The notes under the pieces are model-generated. The model was not told the origin of the DNA and made no database searches. It saw only the letters and a list, made by a program, of their open reading frames with translations. Below are positions 23,020-29,682 of a stretch of 40,334 nt of DNA, in pieces. This DNA comes from a virus. Both the position numbers and the translations under genes were made by a program. Location: positions 1-40,334 of the IMG/VR virus record IMGVR_UViG_3300027963_000134. One strand, written 5' to 3'. Within the stretch, counting starts at the first letter, position 1. The number at the start of each line of letters is the position of its first letter.

Positions 23020-23757
23020 TTACTCATCGGACCCGTGTTCATCCCTATCTTCATTTGGTTCATGTGGTTCTATGGCTTGGAGATTATCGCTACTATCGTC
23101 TTCTTTTTTATCAAAATCTTTATCTGACCAAGGTCGGAATCCACCGATTCTAGTGATAAGTTTTTTGACTGCACGATTATGGCGCATACGAGCAGCATCT
23201 TCGCTACCTAAATTCATCTCAGTAGCGACATCGCCATAGTCCATAGATTCAGCGTACCTGTAAAACAATACCGTCCTATCCTCGGTGCTGAGTTTGCGGT
23301 ACGCTTTATCTATTTCAATCATCATTACCATCATGTTGCCGCCTTCGGCAGGGGCAGGTGGCTTACTCGGACCAACTAAATTTAACTTATGCGACACACC
23401 AAACTCACCTCGTAAAACTGAGGGCAAGAGTGCTTCGATTATATCTGCTTCATAAAAGAATACATCTGAAGTTTCATAGCCGACAGACTTGGCTTTCCAC
23501 TCTAAACAATAATCCAATGCATCATTACGAAGACAACGATAGATTAGATTTTTAGCATCCTTCTCACCTATTGCTTCCCACTCATTTAACTTATTGGGAT
23601 GTTCGAGGAACCATTTGTATAATGATTGTTTGATATCTTCCAACTCAACCATATCATATTTTCTATGGTACTCAGCAGCAACAGCAATTACTATGTAATC
23701 CCATTTTTCTATGCGCTCCCAAGGGTAGCGCTCAAGGTCCTTGTTTACCACTTCCAA
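23020..23757 (-). CDS. Phage sigma-70-like factor
   Basis: A 245-residue protein. Residues about 20-92 look like a divergent sigma region 2 (helices ending NLIYRCLRNDALDYCLEW), and residues 155-203 match region 4 with its helix-turn-helix (KLSTEDRTVLFYRY, DYGDVATEMNL, ARMRHNRAVKKL). A Pro-rich linker (SKPPAPAEGG) separates them and an acidic tail (residues 212-245) ends the protein. It probably directs host RNA polymerase to phage promoters. It is the last gene of the leftward early operon and overlaps the phosphoesterase gene by 13 bases. Together with WhiB it may switch on the late operon or the palindrome-linked genes. Confidence 0.75.
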   Translation of the reverse strand: MEVVNKDLERYPWERIEKWDYIVIAVAAEYHRKYDMVELEDIKQSLYKWFLEHPNKLNEWEAIGEKDAKNLIYRCLRNDALDYCLEWKAKSVGYETSDVFFYEADIIEALLPSVLRGEFGVSHKLNLVGPSKPPAPAEGGNMMVMMIEIDKAYRKLSTEDRTVLFYRYAESMDYGDVATEMNLGSEDAARMRHNRAVKKLITRIGGFRPWSDKDFDKKEDDSSDNLQAIEPHEPNEDRDEHGSDE

Positions 23758-24485
23758 GTCTTCCCTCCTACAGTAAATGACCTGTTCACAATAGGAACTA
23801 TCTGTGGAACTACAGTCTTACCATCAACATGAAGGATACCAAAGCCTTGTTGCCATGTAAATAATCCAGCCTTTATATATTTTGCGTTACTGTAATTCAT
23901 TAGGTTGCCCAGTTCCATACCCCAAATAGTTTTAGGTTTACCGCCACGATATGTTTGAGTATGATGGGTCAAGCCCATGCGGTGAGTGTGTCCACAGACT
24001 ACAGACATACCACTACGCTTGGCTAATCCAAGGGCTGTAGCACCAGCAGTAGGCTGGACATTACCCTCATCACCATGCATTAACAACCAACCTGGGGCTA
24101 GTTCGTATGGGTCTTTGTGATATTTAATTTCTAATTCTTTTAACCCAAGAAAGTTTTCTAATTCTAATTCAGGTAAACCTAATAGTCCAGGAGAGCGCAT
24201 CATTACAGTATTAAATAATCTATCTGTATGATTACTACGAACCATATGTTCAATAGTTAAATCGTAAAGTACTTGGCGAGTAGTGTCTCTATCGCGCCCA
24301 ATAGAACGCTCAAACTCTAACTCAGTTCCTTTACTCCAACGACTAATAGTTTGCATATCCATTTCATCACCACAAGAAACTACAGTATCAGGTTGGTAAG
24401 CCTTGATAAATTTCGCGATAGCCTTGACGGCTTCTACATCGTGGTAGGGTACTTGAAGGTCTGATATGCAAACAATAGTTTTCAT
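23745..24485 (-). CDS. Calcineurin-like metallophosphoesterase
   Basis: A 246-residue enzyme with the family motifs in order: D9 in ISDLQVP (the usual His of DxH is Gln), GD at 39-40, NH at 85-86, H137 in MHGDEG, and GHTH at 165-168. It binds two metal ions and hydrolyses phosphoesters; substrates in phages are mostly unknown (nucleic acid ends or nucleotides). The start overlaps the HNH gene (ATGA). The Gln in the first motif may weaken one metal site, but this variant occurs in other phage members as far as I recall. Confidence 0.87.
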   Translation of the reverse strand: MKTIVCISDLQVPYHDVEAVKAIAKFIKAYQPDTVVSCGDEMDMQTISRWSKGTELEFERSIGRDRDTTRQVLYDLTIEHMVRSNHTDRLFNTVMMRSPGLLGLPELELENFLGLKELEIKYHKDPYELAPGWLLMHGDEGNVQPTAGATALGLAKRSGMSVVCGHTHRMGLTHHTQTYRGGKPKTIWGMELGNLMNYSNAKYIKAGLFTWQQGFGILHVDGKTVVPQIVPIVNRSFTVGGKTWKW

Positions 24486-24763
24486 TTCTTTTTGGCTCGT
24501 CTCTTATTCTCTAAGCCAACATTTTTCTTTTTAGATAGGACTCTTAAGTTTTTTATACCGTCTCTACCTTCACGACCACCATCATCTTTATGGTCTACTT
24601 CTTGATTACGTTTTAATTTCTTGCCAGTAGCCTTCTTATAATCTAATCGGGCTTTGTTGGTAGATGTACTTTCAGTAGTGCCATCTTTTTTCTTACGCTT
24701 AATAACATAAATGGGACGACCACCATTCTGTTTACTACCTTTATATGGTCCAAATATTTTCAT
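24482..24763 (-). CDS. HNH-type endonuclease-like protein, 93 aa
   Basis: A very basic small protein with an HNH core: EVDHKDDG (D57, H58), KNLRVLSKKKN with N72 and N81. It is short and not inserted in another gene, so it may be a nicking enzyme for recombination or packaging, or a free-standing homing-type nuclease. It starts within an ATGA overlap and its stop overlaps the phosphoesterase ATG. Confidence 0.75.
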   Translation of the reverse strand: MKIFGPYKGSKQNGGRPIYVIKRKKKDGTTESTSTNKARLDYKKATGKKLKRNQEVDHKDDGGREGRDGIKNLRVLSKKKNVGLENKRRAKKK

Positions 24764-24939
24764 AACTGCTCCTCCATTATTTTAAGTATAGTATCATCCA
24801 TGCGTTGACCTATCTCTTCATAAGTAAATAAGTTTTCTTCTAAATCAAGAATCCATGATGTATGTCTATCTAAACTAACATGGATATTGTATGCAAATTT
24901 AGCAATCCAAATAAATGGAATCGATAGATAATATTTCAT
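24760..24939 (-). CDS. Small protein with hydrophobic N terminus, 59 aa
   Basis: The frame starts MKYYLSIPFIWIAKFAYNIH and ends LKIMEEQL. It has AAGGAGAAAAA before the ATG, and ATGA overlaps at both ends. The first 20 residues could associate with the membrane; the rest is acidic and helical. Function unknown. Confidence 0.68.
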   Translation of the reverse strand: MKYYLSIPFIWIAKFAYNIHVSLDRHTSWILDLEENLFTYEEIGQRMDDTILKIMEEQL

Positions 24940-25094
24940 TTTTTCTCCTTAATAACTTTAGTTAATGAATCTATTGATTGTCTAATCTTCCATAAATTAA
25001 AAAGTATTGGGTATTGTAAATCTTCTCCATTTAAAAGTTCTCTGGATTCATGGTAATTATCAAACAATTCTCTTTCATACTCTGGTGTTGTCAT
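24936..25094 (-). CDS. Small protein, 52 aa
   Basis: The frame starts MTTPEYERELFDNYHESREL and ends KVIKEKK. It has a very strong ribosome binding site (TAGGAGGTAACTT before ATG) that is encoded inside the upstream 27-aa gene. ATGA overlaps on both sides. Helical, unknown function. Confidence 0.68.
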   Translation of the reverse strand: MTTPEYERELFDNYHESRELLNGEDLQYPILFNLWKIRQSIDSLTKVIKEKK

Positions 25095-25174
25095 AAGTTA
25101 CCTCCTAGTAATGCTGCTATCAAAGCCAACAAGGCTGTTAGTTGTAGTTGAAATGCAAGTAATATTTCAATCAT
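25091..25174 (-). CDS. Membrane micropeptide, 27 aa
   Basis: The 27 residues (starting MIEILLAFQLQLTALLALIA) are almost wholly hydrophobic. It overlaps both neighbours by ATGA, and its last codons contain the AGGAGG ribosome binding site of the next gene. It may be a real membrane peptide or mainly a translated leader that couples the downstream gene. Confidence 0.5.
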   Translation of the reverse strand: MIEILLAFQLQLTALLALIAALLGGNL

Positions 25175-25467
25175 TTATTATCCCACTCTCCTCTAAGCAC
25201 TAGCAATCCAATGATTGCATAGTTAGCCATGTCCTTGAAAGAATCTTCGAAAGACTCATGCTCTGGTGCCATATCCCTTATTGAATCGTATAGATTATTT
25301 ATACGTGCCAACTTGTCGTGCATACGAACCCTTAGTCCATTGATAGCACCACCTGGTGCATCTGCAATATTTCTTGGTCCGTAATCTTTATGTTTAGATA
25401 AAAGTAAATCCACAAGTTCTTGAAATGTTTTTGCAACATTGTGCTCAAACGTTGTGTTATCTGTCAT
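25171..25467 (-). CDS. DUF1599 / nucleotide-modification-associated (MazG-like) protein
   Basis: A 98-residue helical protein with the pattern of this family: KHKDYGPRNI, then GLRVRMHDKLARINNL, and a C-terminal SFEDSFKDMANYAIIG. The all-helical core with spaced acidic residues is like MazG-type nucleotide pyrophosphohydrolases, which adjust nucleotide pools. It lies in the replication operon, which fits. Family naming is from memory. Confidence 0.75.
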   Translation of the reverse strand: MTDNTTFEHNVAKTFQELVDLLLSKHKDYGPRNIADAPGGAINGLRVRMHDKLARINNLYDSIRDMAPEHESFEDSFKDMANYAIIGLLVLRGEWDNK

Positions 25468-25828
25468 TTTCTCCCCTTTTTTCGTCGTTTTCGCTTAAAA
25501 AGTCCTTGATTTCATGCTCAAGAACGTCCATTTCTGTGTCTATGATAAAATCCTCTATAAATCTTTTCATTTTTCTTGGATTGGTTTCAGCAGCATAAAG
25601 AGTAGCGTAAGTATGTTCTATTATTTCTTTAACTTTTTTATTACCACGAGCATGTTGATATATATTTCTTAACAAAGAACCAATCATTAATTGGTATCCA
25701 CCAGGAAGAATTAATCTAGGGTCAAACTCTGGTTCATTCTCATCCTCTATTAAATGGTCAACTGCTTCAAATATATTATCAAAATGTTGACCACATATTT
25801 TACATGGTGGTATGTTTTTACTAATCAT
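25457..25828 (-). CDS. Unknown protein with N-terminal C2-H zinc motif, 123 aa
   Basis: The N terminus holds C8-x2-C11 and a His two residues later plus a second His near residue 29 (CKICGQHFDNIFEAVDHLI), like a C2H2 finger. The remainder is helical and acidic toward the end (EHEIKDFLSENDEKR). It overlaps the TOPRIM gene by 8 bases and DUF1599 by 11. The role is unknown; placement suggests a primase or replication accessory factor. Confidence 0.7.
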   Translation of the reverse strand: MISKNIPPCKICGQHFDNIFEAVDHLIEDENEPEFDPRLILPGGYQLMIGSLLRNIYQHARGNKKVKEIIEHTYATLYAAETNPRKMKRFIEDFIIDTEMDVLEHEIKDFLSENDEKRGENDR

Positions 25829-26444
25829 CTAGTCCTGCTCTTTGTCGAATATACTGGGAGCCGTACTTAACATAGGCTGAGTTGACATCTTCTCCGTCTG
25901 GCAGTTGCACGATTGTGACTGGCAACTCACGGGAGAGACTAGCAGCAAATTCTTTTCCTGGTTGGTCTCCGTCTGCAAATACAAAAACTCTTTCAAAGTC
26001 TGCAAGTAATCTTGTGTAATGTTTTTTCCAAGAGTTCGCACCAGGAACACCAACGCAAGGAATGCCAACACAAACAGAAAGAGTAACAGTATCGAGTTCA
26101 CCTTCACATACTCCAATCCAGTCGCCTGCTCTATCTATATCTAAGACATTGTACATTTTAGTTTCAACACCTGTCATGCCCATGTACTTAGGCTCAACAG
26201 CAGGATTAAGAGAACGAAAACGCAAATCGACAACACCAGTCTTGGTAATATACGGTATGGATAATCTTCCTTGGAATGCTTCGTGTCCAATCTCAGGCTC
26301 CTCTACTACGCCGAATCGAGCCATTCGTGCTACTTCCCTTGTTATTCCCCTGCTGGCTAGGTAATCTTCTGCCTGATAAATGTTTGCTGCGTACTTGGCT
26401 GCCGCTCTGCCCAGTAATTCCTTCTGCGAAAGACTTTGCTTCAC
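25821..26444 (-). CDS. Primase TOPRIM domain protein
   Basis: A 207-residue protein with a GTG start. Residues 25-48 (AEDYLASRGITREVARMARF) match the linker that follows the zinc domain in DnaG-type primases. The TOPRIM core has Glu in GVCEGELD (112-118) and the DxD pair in VFADGD (155-160). It would synthesise RNA primers. It overlaps the zinc-finger ORF by 152 bases and is +1 relative to it, so the two halves of one primase are in different frames. Whether they form two proteins or are joined by frameshifting cannot be told here. Confidence 0.82.
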   Translation of the reverse strand: MKQSLSQKELLGRAAAKYAANIYQAEDYLASRGITREVARMARFGVVEEPEIGHEAFQGRLSIPYITKTGVVDLRFRSLNPAVEPKYMGMTGVETKMYNVLDIDRAGDWIGVCEGELDTVTLSVCVGIPCVGVPGANSWKKHYTRLLADFERVFVFADGDQPGKEFAASLSRELPVTIVQLPDGEDVNSAYVKYGSQYIRQRAGLDD

Positions 26445-26667
26445 GTATGTCCACCCTTTCCTGCTTTGCTATAATTTGTAAACTATTACCATTCATTCCA
26501 CAAGCGAAACAATTAAATATATTTTCTCTTGTATTAAAACTTGCCGAACTATGAGTATCATCATGGAATGGACACTTTAGATTAACCTGTCCACTAGTCC
26601 TTGGTGGGTTGGCACCGTAGTGCTTTAACACTAAGACTATATCTGGCAAATCATCCGTCAAATACAT
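26293..26667 (-). CDS. Primase zinc-binding (CHC2) domain protein
   Basis: Residues 27-60 form the CHC2 zinc finger of DnaG primases: C32-x2-H35 (CPFHDD) and C53-x2-C56 (NCFACGMNG). This part recognises template sequence during priming. After residue about 78 (IREAKSFAEG) the sequence turns into a polar, Ser/Arg-rich tail that looks out of frame. The TOPRIM partner is encoded by the overlapping +1 frame. The C-terminal 45 residues may therefore be an artefact of a frame change. It overlaps the resolvase gene by 17 bases. Confidence 0.78.
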   Translation of the reverse strand: MYLTDDLPDIVLVLKHYGANPPRTSGQVNLKCPFHDDTHSSASFNTRENIFNCFACGMNGNSLQIIAKQERVDIREAKSFAEGITGQSGSQVRSKHLSGRRLPSQQGNNKGSSTNGSIRRSRGA

Positions 26668-27019
26668 CGCCTAACCTTAATACTAAATAGGAATCTGCTA
26701 TCGATTTTCCTCGTGCTTTGATAACAACCGCAGATAAGACGGATGTCCTTTTAATGCCTCTTGCTTCCGAATAATGTGTTGCTTCAACCTGAGCCTCTTT
26801 CGTCCAACCAGAGAGGTCAATGCGACCTGATTGACCTGGAGCCTTGGCTTCAATGATTCCGATGTAACCGAGGAAGTCCGAACGGACGACAACATCTCCT
26901 TCATCTTTAGAACCTCTTCTTGCAAGTCTCTCACTATCAAGTCCAATTCGTCTAAAATAATCTCGTAAGTCGGTTTCAAATGTTGCTCCTCTAGCCTTGT
27001 GTGATTTCCTAGTTGTCAT
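26651..27019 (-). CDS. Holliday junction resolvase-like nuclease
   Basis: I use ATG 27019, which overlaps the ATPase stop (ATGA), although the frame is open further upstream. The 122-residue protein has the archaeal-Hjc-type PD-(D/E)XK layout: KARGATFETDLRDYF with Glu15, GSKDEGDVVV with D42, and GIIEAKAP with E57-x-K59. It would cut branched recombination or replication intermediates before packaging. It lies between the RecA-like ATPase and primase genes. Confidence 0.82.
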   Translation of the reverse strand: MTTRKSHKARGATFETDLRDYFRRIGLDSERLARRGSKDEGDVVVRSDFLGYIGIIEAKAPGQSGRIDLSGWTKEAQVEATHYSEARGIKRTSVLSAVVIKARGKSIADSYLVLRLGDVFDG

Positions 27020-27798
27020 GAATTCTCTGGTATGTCTTCTACATACATGTATTCGGGATTGAATGCTAACCAAGTCATAAGAGTCCCCCCCGCATCCGCT
27101 CTTCCATAGCGATTCTTGACTGATGCCACGCCCAACGATGTGCCAACCGTACCGAGTGTACATATAAGCGCAGGCAGTTGAGACACCTTACCTTGGATAG
27201 CGCTTCTCGGTTGGCAAGGATTCCCAGGAACTGCTTCAGAAGTGTGATGTAGTACAACAATCGCAGCGTTAGTGGCTCTTGCAAGATACTTCAACTCCTT
27301 CATGATTGCCCTCATAGAGGCAAACTCTTCACCACCATCGGTGGCTACATCCATTAAGTTATCTACTACGATAAGGGTTGGAGCACATCCCCAAAGTTCT
27401 TCAAAGGCTTGTACTTCTTCATCAATATCTTGTAGGGTTGGTGATGATTCAAATGACCAAACTATATGGCTACCTTTTTGCAGGATTGCTTTAGTCCATC
27501 CGACATCGGTATTAAGTTTCTCTTCAACATCTGTTTGATTTTTACCTGATATCATTGATGCTAAACGCATAGCCATAGTATGAGCATTAGTGTCAGCAGA
27601 TATGTAAAGAGTTGGAACATTAGTTTTTAATGCTAGTGCTAGAGCAAGTGTTGATTTACCTACCCCGGGAGCACCAGCAAACATAGAAACTTCTGAACGT
27701 CTCATAACAATCTTAGACGACTCAAATGATTTAAAGCAACTAGGTAGGGGTTCCCCTCCAATAGAAGCACGTCCAACAGACCTAACTAATGTACGCAT
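27016..27798 (-). CDS. RecA/DnaB-type ATPase, putative replicative helicase
   Basis: A 260-residue RecA-fold ATPase with Walker A GAPGVGKST (42-50), Walker B TLIVVDN (141-147), and the sensor strand IVVLHHTS near residue 190. It lacks the N-terminal domain of DnaB, resembling RepA or AAA_25-type hexameric helicases. With the adjacent primase and SSB-like genes it probably unwinds DNA at the phage fork. A recombinase function is a less likely alternative. Confidence 0.85.
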   Translation of the reverse strand: MRTLVRSVGRASIGGEPLPSCFKSFESSKIVMRRSEVSMFAGAPGVGKSTLALALALKTNVPTLYISADTNAHTMAMRLASMISGKNQTDVEEKLNTDVGWTKAILQKGSHIVWSFESSPTLQDIDEEVQAFEELWGCAPTLIVVDNLMDVATDGGEEFASMRAIMKELKYLARATNAAIVVLHHTSEAVPGNPCQPRSAIQGKVSQLPALICTLGTVGTSLGVASVKNRYGRADAGGTLMTWLAFNPEYMYVEDIPENS

Positions 27799-27819
27799 CT
27801 ATCAGCCCCTACCTATTCG

Positions 27820-27960
27820 CTAAAACGGAAATTCTTCGTCGACTAATTTATTGGCTTGCATTGGTCCGCGCCCTGAGGCATCGGACAGACCCACATTGCG
27901 TAAGGTTGACCCGTCTTGCTGGATATTCCCGACTTGTACTTGCGGTCTCCGTGTTGACAT
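27820..27960 (-). CDS. Overlapping ORF ending in an SSB-like acidic tip, 46 codons
   Basis: In the -1 frame relative to the 127-aa protein there is an open frame from ATG 27960 to TAG 27820, starting MSTRRPQVQVGNIQQDGSTL and ending NKLVDEEFPF. The last residues resemble the acidic C-terminal tip of single-stranded DNA-binding proteins, which recruits replication partners. It extends 23 bases past the stop of the 127-aa gene toward the helicase gene, closing an otherwise unusual gap. It may be expressed as its own peptide, or joined to the 127-aa protein by a -1 shift, or reflect a missing base. Translation is unproven. Confidence 0.4.
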   Translation of the reverse strand: MSTRRPQVQVGNIQQDGSTLRNVGLSDASGRGPMQANKLVDEEFPF

Positions 27961-28226
27961 ACTGGACCCGAGCCACCTGATGCTGGCGCTGCCAGGGGCG
28001 GTATCGAGGAGCGTGGAGGCACGGTGCTTGGAGTGGAACTTGGAGTTGATAAAGGGGCGGTAACCGCTGCTCCCACCACCAACTTTTGTACTGCTGCAAT
28101 TTGAGTAGCAAAATCGCCAATGCCCTCAAGCAGTACACTAAGTTCGTCTGCCGTACCTGCTCTGACGTTAATTAAATCGCCAGTTCCAGTTTTGTATGAT
28201 ACTTGTAACTTCCAGTCTTCTGCCAT
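27843..28226 (-). CDS. Putative single-stranded DNA-binding-like protein, 127 aa
   Basis: The N-terminal 55 residues could form a small domain (WKLQVSYKTGTGDLINVRAG); then a Pro/Ser/Thr linker (residues 57-84) and a C-terminal zinc-knuckle-like part with C89, H91, C112 and C121. Position between exonuclease and helicase is typical for an SSB. The SSB-type acidic tip is missing in this frame but present just downstream in the -1 frame. The start follows the exonuclease stop with no gap. OB-fold assignment cannot be made by eye, so the function is a suggestion. Confidence 0.6.
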   Translation of the reverse strand: MAEDWKLQVSYKTGTGDLINVRAGTADELSVLLEGIGDFATQIAAVQKLVVGAAVTAPLSTPSSTPSTVPPRSSIPPLAAPASGGSGPVCQHGDRKYKSGISSKTGQPYAMWVCPMPQGADQCKPIN

Positions 28227-28859
28227 TTATTCTTCCTTTTTCATAGAGAATTGACAATGAGCGGTTAATCCGCACATGTATTGACAAGCGTTTGTGTTGG
28301 GCAAGAATATTCCTGCTTTGCGGGCTGTGTCAAACCCTTTTACCAAGAACTCCATTTTTTCATATGTGTATCCTGATAAATCTACCATCTCTACAGTATT
28401 GCTACCGCGAGACATGTAATAATTTCCCCAGTTAATTTCGCCACCTAAAGCATCAGTACCAAAGGTAACCTCTAAACCAAGTTTGTAAAAACCTAGTTGT
28501 AAAGTACTAGTTGGGGTATTCTTTGAAGTCTTAAGGTCAACTATTACTAATTGTCCATCAACTTCAAAGATGCGGTCTATAACCATCTTGACTGGAACAT
28601 CAGCCACTACTGGTATCAGTTCCAATTCTATTGCTGGTCTGCCATCTGGGGCAGTCCAAATCTTCCAATTGGGATTCTGTTTACGCCAAGCAATATACTG
28701 CTCAACCCACACAGGTCCTTGTGCCTGCCAATAGTTTATATCTTCTTTGTTAGGGTTTACCTTAGTAGCCCTACCACCAATTCGAGCATTGGTTAAATCG
28801 ATATCACCTTTGGAAACATTCCAAGATTCTGTCCATAAGTTAACAACATCATTTATCAT
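28227..28859 (-). CDS. RecB/Cas4-like exonuclease, C-terminal part (nuclease core and Fe-S cysteines)
   Basis: The 210-residue ORF holds the PD-(D/E)XK core: VKMVIDRIFEVDG and QLVIVDLKTSK with the catalytic Asp and Lys. At the C terminus is a C192-x3-C196-x5-C202 group, as in Fe-S nucleases such as AddB and Cas4. The fourth cluster cysteine should lie near the N terminus of the enzyme, and it is found in the preceding ORF (C25). The start overlaps that ORF's stop (ATGA), in the -1 frame. The two ORFs therefore look like one split enzyme for end resection or recombination. Confidence 0.8.
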   Translation of the reverse strand: MINDVVNLWTESWNVSKGDIDLTNARIGGRATKVNPNKEDINYWQAQGPVWVEQYIAWRKQNPNWKIWTAPDGRPAIELELIPVVADVPVKMVIDRIFEVDGQLVIVDLKTSKNTPTSTLQLGFYKLGLEVTFGTDALGGEINWGNYYMSRGSNTVEMVDLSGYTYEKMEFLVKGFDTARKAGIFLPNTNACQYMCGLTAHCQFSMKKEE

Positions 28860-29047
28860 AGGTTATCCCTATCATAAGTTTCACAAGCCAAGTGGAATGC
28901 TGAACCTCCAACAGACCAAACAGATGGCTCTTCTTGCTTCTGCAGTAATCTACCTAAGTAGTACTGATATCCACAAGTTAGGTAAGTGCTGAAAGCACTG
29001 TAAGATATATGTTCTGGTAGTGTATATTCTTCTAGTTTTATTGTCAT
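28856..29047 (-). CDS. RecB/Cas4-like exonuclease, N-terminal part
   Basis: The chosen start is ATG 29047, giving 63 residues (starting MTIKLEEYTLPEHISYSAFS); the sequence further upstream is implausible as protein. SYSAFSTYLTCGYQYYLGRL is the standard N-terminal helix of RecB-family Fe-S exonucleases, with the first cluster cysteine C25, and GGSAFHLACE is the following helix with the conserved His. The ORF ends with TGA inside ATGA, and the rest of the enzyme continues in the -1 frame. No strong ribosome binding site is seen, and it is the first gene of the leftward early operon. Confidence 0.75.
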   Translation of the reverse strand: MTIKLEEYTLPEHISYSAFSTYLTCGYQYYLGRLLQKQEEPSVWSVGGSAFHLACETYDRDNL

Positions 29048-29146
29048 TTGATTAAGTATATCATGATGGATTGGGAGCATGGGTAGGCTACTTAGGATTG
29101 CCTCCCTACATGAGTTGTATCTATGTGTATAATTGATATTAATATA
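29048..29146 (-). promoter_or_regulatory. Leader/promoter region of leftward early operon
   Basis: About 100 bp between the terminator and the exonuclease start, the only place for the early leftward promoter. It is AT-rich at its right end with several TATAAT-like boxes on both strands, but no convincing -35/-10 pair on the minus strand. Confidence 0.35.
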
Positions 29147-29171
29147 ATATATAAAAGACCCCGAAGGGGTC
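29147..29171 (-). terminator. Leftward intrinsic terminator closing the late operon
   Basis: On the minus strand GACCCC-TTC-GGGGTC is followed by TTTTATATATT. It would stop leftward late transcripts before they enter the early replication operon. For rightward transcripts from a TATAAT at 29143-29148 the same hairpin would form the 5' end of the mRNA for the 53-aa gene. Confidence 0.8.
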
Positions 29172-29212
29172 ATATAATATATAATTAATTATATATCTTA
29201 AGGAGAACTATA

Positions 29213-29374
29213 TTGGAAATCGTAAATAATACATTTTGGGCTATCTTTTTTGGGTCTTCTTTAGGAACCCTAACAGTATACCTAATCACAACCCTAATTG
29301 ATGAATACCGTCTAGCAAGGGAGCACAGAAACATAAGTCTCCTAATGGATGAGTGGGAAGACCTAGAGGACTAG
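29213..29374 (+). CDS. Orphan membrane protein with TTG start, 53 aa
   Basis: A rightward gene between two leftward operons. AAGGAG (29200-29205) stands 7 bases before TTG 29213; there is no in-frame ATG until codon 45, so a search for ATG or GTG starts would miss it. The protein has a hydrophobic segment at about residues 7-29 (TFWAIFFGSSLGTLTVYLIT) and a charged C terminus with acidic end (DEWEDLED). It is enclosed by terminators on both sides, like a moron or a small regulator-type gene with its own promoter. Candidate roles are superinfection exclusion, lysis control or host-membrane alteration. Confidence 0.72.
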   Translation: MEIVNNTFWAIFFGSSLGTLTVYLITTLIDEYRLAREHRNISLLMDEWEDLED

Positions 29375-29395
29375 CAAAACACGAGTTTAAACGAC

Positions 29396-29440
29396 AAAAG
29401 ACCCCCTACCTAGTATCTCTACTGGGTCAGGGGGTTTTCG
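29396..29440. terminator. Bidirectional terminator between orphan gene and lysis genes
   Basis: AAAAGACCCCCT and AGGGGGTTTT flank an imperfect stem with inner pairing of ACC with GGGT. A T-run follows in both directions. It would stop the rightward orphan gene transcript and reduce leftward late read-through. Confidence 0.72.
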
Positions 29441-29481
29441 TGTCTCTAAAGGGCCTTGTAGGGCTTATTAGGGGTATTTAA

Positions 29482-29673
29482 TTACTTACTGTTGACACCA
29501 AATTCTGTTGCTGATGGGTCCAATGCTTTAAGTAATGGTCCTGCTACAGCAGCGACACCTGCTAATGCTAGTGTCTTTGGGTCAGTTGTACCAGCAAGGT
29601 ACAGAGCAAGCACAGCAGCAAAGGCTGCACGAACATAAGAAGTTACAATTGCTTTTAATTTAGTTGTATTCAT
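29482..29673 (-). CDS. Putative holin, 63 aa
   Basis: A 63-residue protein with two hydrophobic helices: VRAAFAAVLALYLAG (about 14-28) and ALAGVAAVAGPLLKAL (about 35-50), separated by the turn TTDPKT, with a basic N terminus. This is the layout of small class II-type holins in actinophages. It follows the CHAP endolysin by 9 bases and is the last gene of the late operon. It would form membrane lesions that time lysis. Confidence 0.7.
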   Translation of the reverse strand: MNTTKLKAIVTSYVRAAFAAVLALYLAGTTDPKTLALAGVAAVAGPLLKALDPSATEFGVNSK

Positions 29674-29682
29674 ATTCCATCC

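Noticed and set aside
26062-26554. Two + strand open frames over the primase region
   Set aside because: They are antisense to the zinc-finger and TOPRIM ORFs, whose motifs are clear on the minus strand.
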